A stretch of DNA of 64,000 nt from Oryzias latipes (lineage: Eukaryota > Chordata > Actinopteri > Beloniformes > Adrianichthyidae), in NCBI RefSeq assembly GCF_002234675.1, contig NC_019879.2, forward strand, positions 23,245,855 to 23,309,854, in the 5' to 3' direction. Below the pieces are notes generated by a model. The model saw only the letters and a list, made by a program, of their open reading frames with translations. It made no database searches and was not told the DNA's origin. A program made the translations under genes and the position numbers. Position 1 is the stretch's first letter. The number at the start of each line of letters is the position of its first letter. Positions 13,649-25,600 of this stretch are shown piece after piece.

Positions 13649-16600
13649 GTAAGCAGATAAAAGGAAAAAGGAGTTCTTCTGTTTTTTTCCTTTTTTTTTG
13701 TAAAAGTTCAAATCTTTTCTGTTGAGTTCCTAACATTCTGTTAAACACTTTTATAGAGTTGGTTCTCTAAGAAAAAGTTTTCAAAATGTTCTAATTAAAT
13801 TAATGTTAAAGTAGTTTTTTTTTAAATAACATGTAAAAGATGGTTAAAACTGGGAGACTTCTGTAAAGTCAGCAGATAAGTCTCCTCAGAGAAAGGAGGA
13901 GAAGGTTTTTTGCTCCAGTTCCTTCATTTTAACAGGAAATCAATATTTTGTGTTTTACTTTGGCAAAAAAAAGAAGCTTTTTATCTTGTTAATAGATCCA
14001 CTGCTTGACTTAAAATGAAGATGCAGAATGTCTAAATAAAACCAAATTATGAATTGGATGTGTGCTGGTTGAACTCTTTGGGTAAAATACAAATACAATG
14101 AAGGGTCTCTTGGTGGTAAATCTATTCAAATTTGCATTTTAAAGCATAATATCGAATTTTAGCAATATTTTTCCTTTTTGTACCGAGGCTGTTCCAGATT
14201 TTTCCTTTAACTAATATTATTCTCTATAAATATTTTGTGTATAGTTACTTTATTATGATTTATCTATATGTAGTTTTTTATAAGGAACCTCAGACAACAA
14301 GAACACAAGCTCAAGGTTCATTTTGTTGCAATATTCCATAGCCACAGTGTCATATTCATATTAGACTAGTTTCCTGACATGTCCGATCCGTTTTCCATGA
14401 AAGTAAATAGTCTTGTTTTTCATGAATATCATTAGGAAGAGGCCACATGACATTTGGATGCCTACAGTTTGTCAACCCAACAATAAACACATCGATGCTT
14501 CGGCAGTTGATAAGCAAATTCAAACTGTATCTGATGTTTAACACATGAATGACTCTGAGCTGAAGTGCCAAAAATGCATTAAACGTGCCTGCAACAAAGT
14601 GGTCAACAAAAAAAAAATGACCAACTTTACAAGAAAAATACGTTTGGGAGTTTATGCTTAGCGTTTTTCATGTCTGAATTATGGTAATTATATATTATAG
14701 GACAGAAGGAAAGATGTAATATAATTTATATTACAGCCTTGTTTAAAGTACCTGACTAAATTTTGATTTCAGCGTGTCAAACCGCTTAAAATAATCAAAA
14801 AATCTGTTCCAATATCCAACCTGGATGATTTATTGATGGTGGGAAATTTTATGGCTGAACTGCTATCTTAGGTTTGAAGTTACCGGTATATATGATAAAA
14901 AGCAAGATTTTTTAGGAACGATTTGAAAATATATACACAGTATGCTGTATAAAATGCTTTTTCAACCTAAACCGTGACAAGATGAAAACTACTAATAATT
15001 GATTTTATATTAGTTTATTTAGTAAGTGATCACGGTATGTGTGAGATTATTTTTTTTTTTACTTTTTTTAAAGGGACTTATATCATGCTATTCTTAAGCC
15101 TGTCAGAGTAAACTATATCCATATATATATAATAATTGAAAGAACGATTTTTTTCTACGTGAAACGACTTGATCTCTGAGGCCCCGCCTTTATGGAGTTA
15201 ATTCAGTCTCAATAATCAGAAATGCACACAACCGGTTTTACAAATGCACACGCTCCGATTCACAAATGTCATTTTATGCAAATGTGAAAAATAAATTCGG
15301 AAATACACACCCTGTGTTTCACAAACACACAGATTGTGTTTCACACATGCACACTAAATGTTTTACAAATGCACAATAAGTGTTTCTCACAAATGTGCAC
15401 ACTGTGTTTCACAAAAAACATTTTAGAAATTCACAATAAATGTATCAGAAATGCACAGTAGGTGCTTCACAAACATGATTTTTAGGTACACATGTGATGT
15501 GAACTCACAGATCATTCGAACTGCAGACTGTGCATTCAAAATCCCGTTCTCGTTTGTGAATCTCCCCGTGTGTGTGAGAGATTTTTCTACGGTGAATATT
15601 GAGACTCATCTGACGGAGCGGGTCAACTAATGTCACCATTGGCTAGTGAATCTGTCAATCAAACTCATCGGGAAAGCAGGCGGGTTCGCTTTTAGCCAAT
15701 CGTATGGCCCCTTACACTTTCTCTACGCTTTCTGCGGGTGGCAAAAGCCCCGCCCATATTTGATTCTGTACCAGTCGGTCGTTAGCGTGTTAGCCTTAGC
15801 ATGGCTTGTCGGTTTATTGCCTTCGGTTGTCAAAAATTACTGGCTTGTGCAACTTTTCAGTGGACCTGGGAGCAAGGCAACAGTGGTTGAATGCAGTTGA
15901 CATAGAATCCATCGAACTCTGTACTGGTCATGAGATTTAAAATGAATGTTTCACTCGGGATTGTTTGTACGTTATTCTCTTAGCGTTCATGCTAGCGTCA
16001 TTTCAACACTCAGACACGGTTTGGATCATATGAAGGTGGAGGAGAAAAATCTTCAACTTCCACAGGTTTTGTGGAGAAACTGGCATCACTTTGCTCCGTA
16101 CCACGCAGTGGGACTACATTACTTCAAGTTCATCTCACTGTCAATCACAGATACCCAATACACATCCCCTGCTCAGCCCGAAGTCACTTTGCTTGACCTT
16201 AATTTTATTTTTTTAATAACTCAAATGTCATTGATTTTAATGGTAACCATATACATATACACCTCTTGGCCAGGTCACCCTTGCAAAAAAGATCCTCATC
16301 TCTCTGGGTTTTATAACTGGTTAAATATACTACACAACAAAAGATGGTCATAGAACAACAAAGTGCAAACATTCACCCTTTATTGCAGAGTAAAATTCAG
16401 TGAAAACATGGACAGATTAAAACATCAAAATTTAAGCAAATGTGGGATCTCTACTGATTTGAATTTTATTTAAACTGGAACTAATTTTCATAACATCCTT
16501 ACATACAATGAAGTCCCTTGAACAATACAGCAGTATTGATTTGAACTCTGTCTTGCCCCGCTCAGTCTCTCTTCTTCTGTATGTAATTATGTCGCCTAAA

Positions 16601-19600
16601 TTAAGTTCTAAACAAACGGGACAGTAAAGATGTAGGTCCACTCCCAAACGGTCTGAATTCCACAATGGATTGATGTCGTCTTGCAGTTCCAACATTTGTG
16701 GACCCAAAAGAGGACTGTCCCATACCAGGACATTGATCCCAGGATGAGGTTCAGCCATGGATCCACTCTCCTCCCATTCAATCTCTGGAACCAGCATACC
16801 CTGACAAAAAAAAAGAAAAAAAGATGCTGTTTATGAACAGCACTGTTTTTTTTGTGTTTTAGATTATGTAGGAACAGTGACCCACTAATAATAACTTATA
16901 TTGTTGCTTGCAGGCAGACCTCATATCTCCATAACTGTTTATAATTTGCAAATAAGTGAACCTTAACAAAATAGTGACATTAGTACATCTGATGGCTCAT
17001 AAGGCCATGCATTGTGATGCATTTTGAACTTGCAGATGTGCTATTCTTCCTACAAACAAACAATTTAGGGAAATTGCTTGCACCACACAACAATAATCCT
17101 TTTCATTCATTTTCGATGAAAATTCACTGTAGTCATTATGATTTCATGATACTCTTCTTGATACTTTCCACTTTAGTCAAACTGCACACAAATCAGTTGT
17201 CCAGTACAGTGAGATTAAATAAAGCATTTACCCGGGGATCAGAAACAGGGTTCTGGGTCAAGCCCAACTGCCACAGCTGATTTGGTGTCATGCTTTGCTC
17301 CGTCCTGATTGGATGGCTGTCCCACGCGTCACTAAAGACATCCAAACTGGCCTGAATGCGTGGTAGGAAGATGTAATGGCAGCAGAACACGTGATGTGAC
17401 TGATATTGAGCAAGTCTTGGTCCTCAAGAGAGTGCAGGATGTTGTAATATAAACCAGTAACACTCACGAAGACATCACACCAGAGGAGCTCAATCCTGTA
17501 TTTGGAAAAAAGCAAAAAGAAATATTATATTGTCAGATTTATTTTTAATACATCATTCACTTTTATGTATCAGGGCTCCAGACTAACTTTTTTCACTAGG
17601 AGCACAGTGGCCCCCAACTGAAAGTTTTAGGGGCACAACCAGAATATTTAGGGGCGCATACCGTAAATCAACATTCTAACCAAATCCACTAATTTCCACT
17701 GTATTACAAATAAATACTTTAATAATAGATGCAGAAATTACAATGTGCTGTTTCTAATTCAGTGTCATATTTTATTCTGCACTTTTGAAGATGCAACATG
17801 AAGGTAAACTGACATCACCATCGCTGTCATGACAGTACAACTAAGTAAAAATAGTAAAAAAAATACCATACATTTAGAATAAAAAAAAGTTTTTAGTAAC
17901 AAGTGATTACCGTAGTAACCTTTCGTAATTTCACAGTTTCAAACAATACTTAAATATATGTAAATATTAGAGGATGGAAATTCATGTTGGTGACACCAAA
18001 TAGGTGCAGCCAAGATGCACAATAAGCGTGTTTGAGATCACCCAGATGGACGCAACACTGCACAGATCACCTGGTGTGTGACGTATATTTTTGTTTTTGC
18101 TCCAACATCACCTGTCAATCAAAACAAAAATATCACGAGAAAGGGGTGAGAGCAAGACACCAATCAGAGCGAACGCAGCTGGAAATTTAGTATTGAACTG
18201 ACTAAAAGCTGCCCTACAGACTACAAAACAATGCATTATGGGACATGCGTCCTGATGGGTTTTTTGTAGTTCACTGATCAATTAAAATAATTTAAAATAC
18301 CAACTGATTAAAAAAAGGCTACATCCATTACAAAACATTAAAATAATTATAAAAGATGTAATATCACAGCTCATACTTAGGGGGAGAGGCATATTAAAAC
18401 GAAATTGAATGTTAAGGACAACTCCTAATTCCTGGTCTCTTTCAGTCTCGCTGCAGCTTCGATTTCATGCGAGTTTGAGACCCCTGCTGTACACTCTGTC
18501 ACTGGTACACTAGCTGCAGGTCGGAAGAACGAATCAATAGTTCGCTTGCTCATAGCTCAGACGCACATATCAGGTTGTGATGATATTTGTCTCCGTTTCC
18601 TTCCCACGGATGTTTACGCGCGCTCGATTATCTCTAGGCCCCGCCCCTCCACATATTTTAGCCACTTGCAGTGACTTTCCCTATTCTTCTCACACGCATT
18701 GGCCGCTTCAGGCATCACTCAATGAAACGCGAGTGTGTGCTCGCGTGTGCTCCAGTCTCATGAGTATTCGCGCGAGTGTGTGTCTGCCTGCGTGCGTGTT
18801 CGCTCGCGTCTCATTGATGATTTCATCTCTCATTTCATCGATCATTGACGTGCTCCTTTCATGTTTAATGTATAAAAAATACGGAGGGTGGAGGAGGCAA
18901 ATTTACTGGTAGCACATGTGCGACTGGGTGTAAAATTCAGTCGCACACTCTCAAATTTTGGTCGCAAAATGCGACCAAATGGACGCAGTCTGGAGCCCTG
19001 TGTATATATTAAAGCTTCTAAAACTAGGTTCAACTCACCGTTGATTGCGTGTACACTTTTCCCACAATGAAGCCGTTTGTGTCAGTTGTACGTACTGTGA
19101 GCATTAACTCGGCTATGCCCACATTTTCTCCTCCGTGATCTCCTCTCACCCTGACAATAACATGAAAATCATGTCTCAAACACATAATTACAAATGCATC
19201 GCCAATACGGTACACATCAGTTTAAAATGTAATGTTCTTATGTATGATGCCAATAAGTAGAATTTCTGGGTTAAAAAAATTGCAGGAGTGGGTTACATGT
19301 ATCACTGGGGAAAAAAATGAGGTGAGAGAGACTGTTAAGGGGGGGTAAAATGTTATTCATGAGGGGAAAGTTTTAGAGTTGCCTTTGTTTATGGAGAGGA
19401 GTCTAAAAAAAGTAATTTTATTTTTGTACAAATAACCAAGTACTTGTACTGCCTGATATGTGAATAAAATATTTATTTATGAATGACATGAATACCTCAG
19501 AGGAAAGCCATAAACGTTCATAGCGTCACTGAAGAAGGCCAAGTGGGTGTCTGCACAGTTGTTCTCTGCTATCTTCAGGTACAGGATACATGGAATACAA

Positions 19601-22600
19601 GTACAAATACTTTCAACTGACAGATATTTACAGGGGCAAAAATGCTAAATTCCCAATTGACAGGTAAAACAGTAATACAATAGGATGATAAAATATGAAA
19701 TAGAATAGAATAGAAGGGTATTTAATAATCCCTGAGGAAATTCTTTTTAAATGGCCATCTTAAAAAAACACAAACACACACGCATTACAAATAGAAATAT
19801 CACAAAATAAAAAGATTGATAAAAAAAGATAAATAATTGGAAAATCAGTGGGTAAAATTAAAAGAAATTACTTGTAAGATGCCCTGCCAGAGAGTTGTAT
19901 TGCCTGATGGCACGAGGAACAAAAGATTGTTACGCTGTCACGCTTCAGTAATTCCTAGAGAATAAATAAAAACACAACAAACATGGATTAGATCATTTAG
20001 CTGTCTGATCTTAAATTACATAATTTTCAAATATATGAAAGGGGATTTTTTTTAAAACACTTTTGCTATGATAACTTGAGCTTGTAGTAAAGAACAGCTT
20101 TAAAAAAAATCAGAGACAAGACACTGATCACAGGAAGCCTGTGTGTAATACTTACTCAAATCACTGTTGACAGCATATTTCTCCCATCCACCCTTTCTGT
20201 GACTACTTATCGACTACAAAACAGCCTAAAAACATAATGTTTGGGATTCTTGTCATTACGTCATTGGAAGTAAAGATACGGGGATTTTAGTGGCTGTCAC
20301 TCTGACACAATCTCACAGGGCTGGTCAGCACAATACGGGTTCTAACGTTAGAAACTTAATGAGGCTTCTTTCATTCAACAGTGGATTCATGTCTGTTATA
20401 TTTAAAAAATGCCGTTTTCATGAATGTCATATGAATTAACTTTGTTGCACAGTCCACCCCGTCTTAAAGTCTGGGTTGTGAAAATGCTGTGTCTAACTTT
20501 AACCCGGATCGCGTTTACATAAAGGCAGCACACGGAAAAACTAGCTAGTTAGCATAGCATAGCATCAGTGTTTAAACAAATCGCCGTCTCAAAATCAATA
20601 CTTTTTATTAAACTTTCTTTGCTGCTGTAAATCCGGCATGCTTTTCCCCTTAGTTCCTTATGAATCATGTTAAGAACCTACAGATCATTGGCTATAGACG
20701 CTAGCTTGAACCGACACCGGCTTGAACTTCACTCACACTCACAGGCAGCCACAACTTGCACAGGCTAAGCAAAACAAAGCTAAGCTAATTTGCGGTGGGG
20801 GTACTCTGCAAACGACTCGGCTGCAGTGTTCATAAAGCATTCACACATGTCAACTTGGCAAAGGAGAACGCTTCAACTTAGTATTCAATAACATTACAGG
20901 ACGTACAACGAGGGAATGATCAAATAAATGCATTACTTACGGGCTGAGACTGATCCCGTTCGGAAGACCTCTCCGCCATGTTTGCCGCCCGCGTCCTTTC
21001 AACTGCTGTGCTGAACAGCTCCCTCCCTCGTCACTTTGAAAGTGAGGAGTGTAAGGGGCCATTCGATTGGCTAAAAGCGAACCCGCCTGCTTTGCCGATG
21101 AGTTTGATTGACAGATTCACTAGCCAATGGTGAGATTAGTCGACCCGCTCCGTCAGATGAGTCTCAATATTCACCGTAGAAAAATCTCTCACACACACGG
21201 GGAGATTCACAAACGAGAACGGGATTTTGAATGCACAGTCTGCAATTCGAATGATCTGTGAGTTCACATCACATGTGTACCTAAAAATCACGTTTGTGAA
21301 GCACCTACTGTGCATTTCTGATACATTTATTGTGAATTTCTAAAATGTTTTTGTGAAAGACAGTGTGCACATTTGTGAGAAACACTTATTGTGCATTTGT
21401 AAAACATTTAGTGTGCATGTGTGAAACACAATCTGTGTGTTTGTGAAACACAGGGTGTGTATTTCCGAATTTATTTTTCACGCTTGCATAAAATGACATT
21501 TGTGAATCGGAGCGTGTGCATTTGTAAAACCGGTTGTGTGCATTTCTGATTATTGAGACTGAATTAACTCCATACGCCTTTCTCTCCTGTTTGGTGCCTC
21601 CCATTTCATCACGTCAACCTAGAGCCGGCCTTGGCAGCGTGTCTTCTTCTCGCCCATGTAAACAAACAACATCCACACTTTTGCAAAGATGGATGTGCAT
21701 ATTTTGGATATAAAACAAAAGCGTTTTTGCAGATCACCGCTAGCTCCACAGAGAAAGTGGGTGTTTGTGTTAGCCTGGGGGCGGTGCTGGCAACTCAGAC
21801 TCGTCCTGGAAAGGGCGGGTCCTCGATTTGTGTTGTCACAAAGCGAGGACCCGCTTGTTTTCGTGGATTGGGAGGGGCTGGTGCCCAGAAAGAAAGGTTT
21901 TTAGAAGAACACTCAGAAATGCAAGAACGGATCTAAATACCGCTTTTGGGTTGCTTTTGTTAGGAATTAACGTTGTACAACCTCCAAAAGTTGATTTAAT
22001 AGCCCTTCAAGTGACTGGATGAACTGATGTAACCACACCGAAATGTTTCTGCGCCGCTCTCTGCTTTAAGCTCTCGGGCAGAAAGCTGTGATTGATGAGC
22101 CCATCTCTTTATTCCTACCTGAATACTTTGAAAGTACCAAGGTGAGCAGCCTGTTCACTGTCAGTTCCACTTGAAGTGTGACTTGGGCCATCACAGGGCG
22201 AGACCCACTCAATGCATCTTCAACTAAAAAAAGCGTCAGTGTGTTCTGGCTCTCCTGGGCTGATGAATAGCTGCGCTCACTTTTGATGGGGGATCCACAT
22301 GTTAAGTCAAGCCTAACCGTCGCTCTGCTGTTGTAAGCAGTCTGCAGCCGCTGGCGCTCTCAGTGCTGCAGTGTGCGGCATCCACGCGCTCAGCTTTGTA
22401 CTGAAGCGACTGTGTTTTCAGCCTCCTATCAACAAACAGTTGACAGGAGGAGCCTCTATCTGCAGTCAGGAGAAAGTCCCACTCTGGAGGCTTCAGCTCC
22501 AGAGATGAAATCTCACTATGGATTTATTCAAAAATAAAGTTTTGGTGTTTTTAAAGTGACTTTTTACATTTTATAAATGCATTTATAACAATTAGCTCTG

Positions 22601-25600
22601 AATCAAATTGGAAATTGTAATTGGATTCAGTTTTTACTGAGTTGACTTGTGTTGTAACTTTATGAAACAAATAATTTAATTGAACTGGGACCTAAAAAAC
22701 GTCATTTTTTTACTAGTAGTACACAGTTGGAGGAAAATGGGCTGGAAAAACGATGGAAAGAGTTTTGAGGCAGCTTTGCGACTTGAGACCCAAAGCCATG
22801 GGACGCGAGTTTATTATTGGCTGCCAGACAGACTTGCTGACTGGAGTGTGCTGACATTATTGGTATTTCACCTGATCTCCCGAGGAAAGGAATGTTGTGG
22901 AAACTAATAACCTGACTCCATAAAGCCACCTCACGCCCACACCCCGACAAAAATGCCCGAGGTTTAATTAAGAGTTTGTTATATTAATTACAAATTGATT
23001 TGTCTGGTTTTGACTCCTGCCGTTCTGACAGGTTGGGATAAAATGCTTTTTCTCAGACTTATTATTAAAAGTTGTAATAGCTGTGAATATGTAAGGCATT
23101 GATGAGGTAATGAATATTTTCCAGCCATCATACATCATTTCTAAAGCAAATGTTTCAGATTTTTTACATTTTTTTATGAGATGCTATACAAAGAAATCTT
23201 GTTAGTTTTCTGGTGTAGAGTTCCATTTACAGCCAAGTGTAGAATCAGTGTTTTGGTCTTTCTAAACAAAGTTTGTTATTCCGCTGCAGGGCATGGATGT
23301 AGATGCCTTTGAGAAAAAATTCAACACACTGGAGGTTGATTTTATCCGCAGTCAGCAGCTGTTCTGTCAGGATGTTCTGAAGCTCCTTCCTGGACAGCGA
23401 GCGGTGATCAGCAATGGGAGGGTAAGTCCGCTCAAGCATCATCTCAAAAGGAGCTTTACCCAATACAGTAACTGTGAGTTTGACCCAATTGAAATTTATA
23501 ACATTGATAAAAGTAAATCAAGATTTTGCATTCTTTATTGAAAAACTGTTTGTATTTCCTGTTGCAGCTAAACTATGATGCCACCCAGGATGTTCTCAGT
23601 TCAAATACAAATCGTTAACAAAAAAGAAAAACAGTGCAGAGTGATAATGCTCAGGAAAACAGTTGAGCTTTACAGACAGAATCTTTTCATGTGACATGAT
23701 CAGTCAGGAAAAGTACCAAAAATGATACTTTTTTTTATGTTTCAGTTGTTCATAGTCAAGTTTGAATTGGCTTTATGATGAAAAACCCATTCAGTGCAGA
23801 GAAAGTCTGCAAAAGTAAAGGTCTGGAAAGTTAGTCATGGAGTCCATTTTAAAATGCTATTAACAGATGTTTTTCATTCACATGTCATAAAATCAAATTA
23901 TAAAGAAATTAGGGCAAAGTCGGTTTAGGTTTGCTCGAGGCTAGAATTATAAGCCATCAAGAAACGTAGGAATTTTTCATAAAACAGCGTTCAATAATAG
24001 GTTTAGTTATAAATAAAACATGATAAGCTTTTAATCTTGCATTTGTCGGGTACTTATGAACACTTATGGCACAAGTGCTGCCCTGATTAATCAATCTAGA
24101 GCTGTTGGGAAAACGAATTCTGCTTTTGAACAGTCTGCAATTATTATTAGTAGTATTTTTTTAATTATTTCTACAGATTGGTAAATATCTTAATTAGTTT
24201 AAGTGAACTTTGTCACTAATTTAACCTTAACTGTACAATTTAGACTTTTAAGTGACATATCTGTTCAATTTTCATTTCCAGCTACTAAGTAGTCAAAGTT
24301 TTTAATTTAATAAATGTCATATTATAATTATCTACTTAAAGTTTTGTTCATGGCATAATGTGCAAATCATTTACTCAGCAGAAAGCTGATTATCCTTCAC
24401 AATTTTAGTGTTTTTTTTTTAACATAACAGGTTTAACATGACTGCTGTTGCTCCCTGATTACAAGTGACATAAACATCTGATGACCCGACATGATATATG
24501 ATCAATAATATATTATTAATTGATAATACTATCAAAATGTATCCTACTGCGTGGTATAGCTGCAGCGTTCGGCTTCTCCCCCTGAATCAAAAACAGGAAA
24601 ACCCCAGGAGGAGCACTGCTGAACGCACAGCAATAAAGTTACCAAACATGGTGTCACTATAATGTTTCTCATCCCCTTTGGGCCTTTTGTGGTGATGCCT
24701 ACGCTCTGACTGCATTGGCTTTTCTGTAGATCATCGGTCTGCTTGAAGAGCAGGAGGAGTTCACTGAAGAAGATTTCCATTTGCTCCAAAAGATAACCCT
24801 CAGAGGTTCCGCAGAGAAAGTCAAAGCCCAAGTAAAACAGATGGGGATGAAGGCAAAGCAGTATGTTTGGATTTTTTAAACCTCAAAAGTGAAGTTGTGG
24901 GATTTGTTGCTCTCTGTTGTGTCCAACCATTAGAATCCATTTATCTTTCAGCGCCAGCGACTTACTCATGAAAGTTGATGCCCTCCTTGCTGCAGCTCCC
25001 AAAAGAGAGGTCAGAAGGGATGTTCATTTCATAAAAGATACCCACAGGTAGGATCTGCTTTTCTTCTTCTTTTTGTTAAATGCAGACACTTGTCATCTTT
25101 TTGGTGTTGATTTGCTCTGGCTTTCCTCAGTGTGCTCCACCTCTCACAGCGTGAAAACGAGGTCTTCTATGATGTTGTGGTCATTGTTGACCCTCTAACT
25201 AGAGAAGCACAAAAGATTTCCCAGCTCCTAATTGTGAGTGAAATCCTTCTTTTACTCTCTTTTCTATTTCTGATTCCCCTTCAATGCACAAGAATCATTT
25301 TGGATCTATTGCCTTCCCCTCCCCATTGCTGAGAGCTCTCTGTTTACACGGTCTCCCAATAGCTTACAGCCCCTCCCCTCCCCAGATAACAAAAATGCAG
25401 AGCAATACTGGAGCTATCCAGCTGTACAGTTTTGAGCCTGATGCCAACATTTACTTACACATCTAAATAACATCACATAGGTGTTGATCCTTCTTTATCT
25501 ATTGGGGGGTAACAGGAAGCTCTTCTACGTCACATATAAGCTCTTTTTCAAATGTTTTTTTTTATTTGTCTGCATAAAAATTTCAATAATGAAATACTCA

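Larger units (their letters stand above)
16432..20979 (-). pseudogene. Integrase-core (DDE) transposase-like gene of the 6.4-kb element, frame-broken
   Basis: Minus-strand exons inferred: 20941-20979 ([13 protein letters not shown], then GTAAGT), 19496-19570 ([23 protein letters not shown]), 19039-19150 ([16 protein letters not shown]), 17232-17495 ([12 protein letters not shown] across the junction, then the [15 protein letters not shown] segment) and 16432-16800 (terminal). The GDHGGEN aspartate and the NQRIE glutamate are the expected second and third acidic residues of the integrase DDE triad. The exon at 19039 needs a frame change before NQRIE, and a second shift is needed between 'DLLNISH' and 'FCCHYIF'. 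RLWRDV-type sequence is altered to LLWCDV. Exons between 19571 and 20940 were not found. Confidence 0.7.
15191..21574. mobile_element. 6384-bp DNA transposon with ~528-bp inverted repeats and TSD CGCCTT (IS3EU-like?)
   Basis: The terminal arms 15191-15718 and 21048-21574 are inverted copies with only scattered differences. The ends are TATGGAGTTAATTCAGTCTC and its complement, flanked on both sides by CGCCTT (15185-15190 and 21575-21580). Inside is a minus-strand spliced gene with integrase-core motifs, now frame-broken. The 6-bp duplication, TA-starting ends and IS3/retroviral-type integrase fit the eukaryotic IS3EU superfamily as I recall it, but that is an inference. A hAT-like element and a Rex1-like fragment have inserted in it. 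Confidence 0.88.

Noticed and set aside
15946..16353. 135-codon open frame inside the large transposon as a transposase
   Set aside because: It has no acidic triad or zinc-binding pattern. The recognisable integrase motifs are on the opposite strand.
21631..22022. Overlapping open frames of 64-101 codons
   Set aside because: Three frames are open by chance in GC-richer intronic sequence. None has a known motif or splice support.
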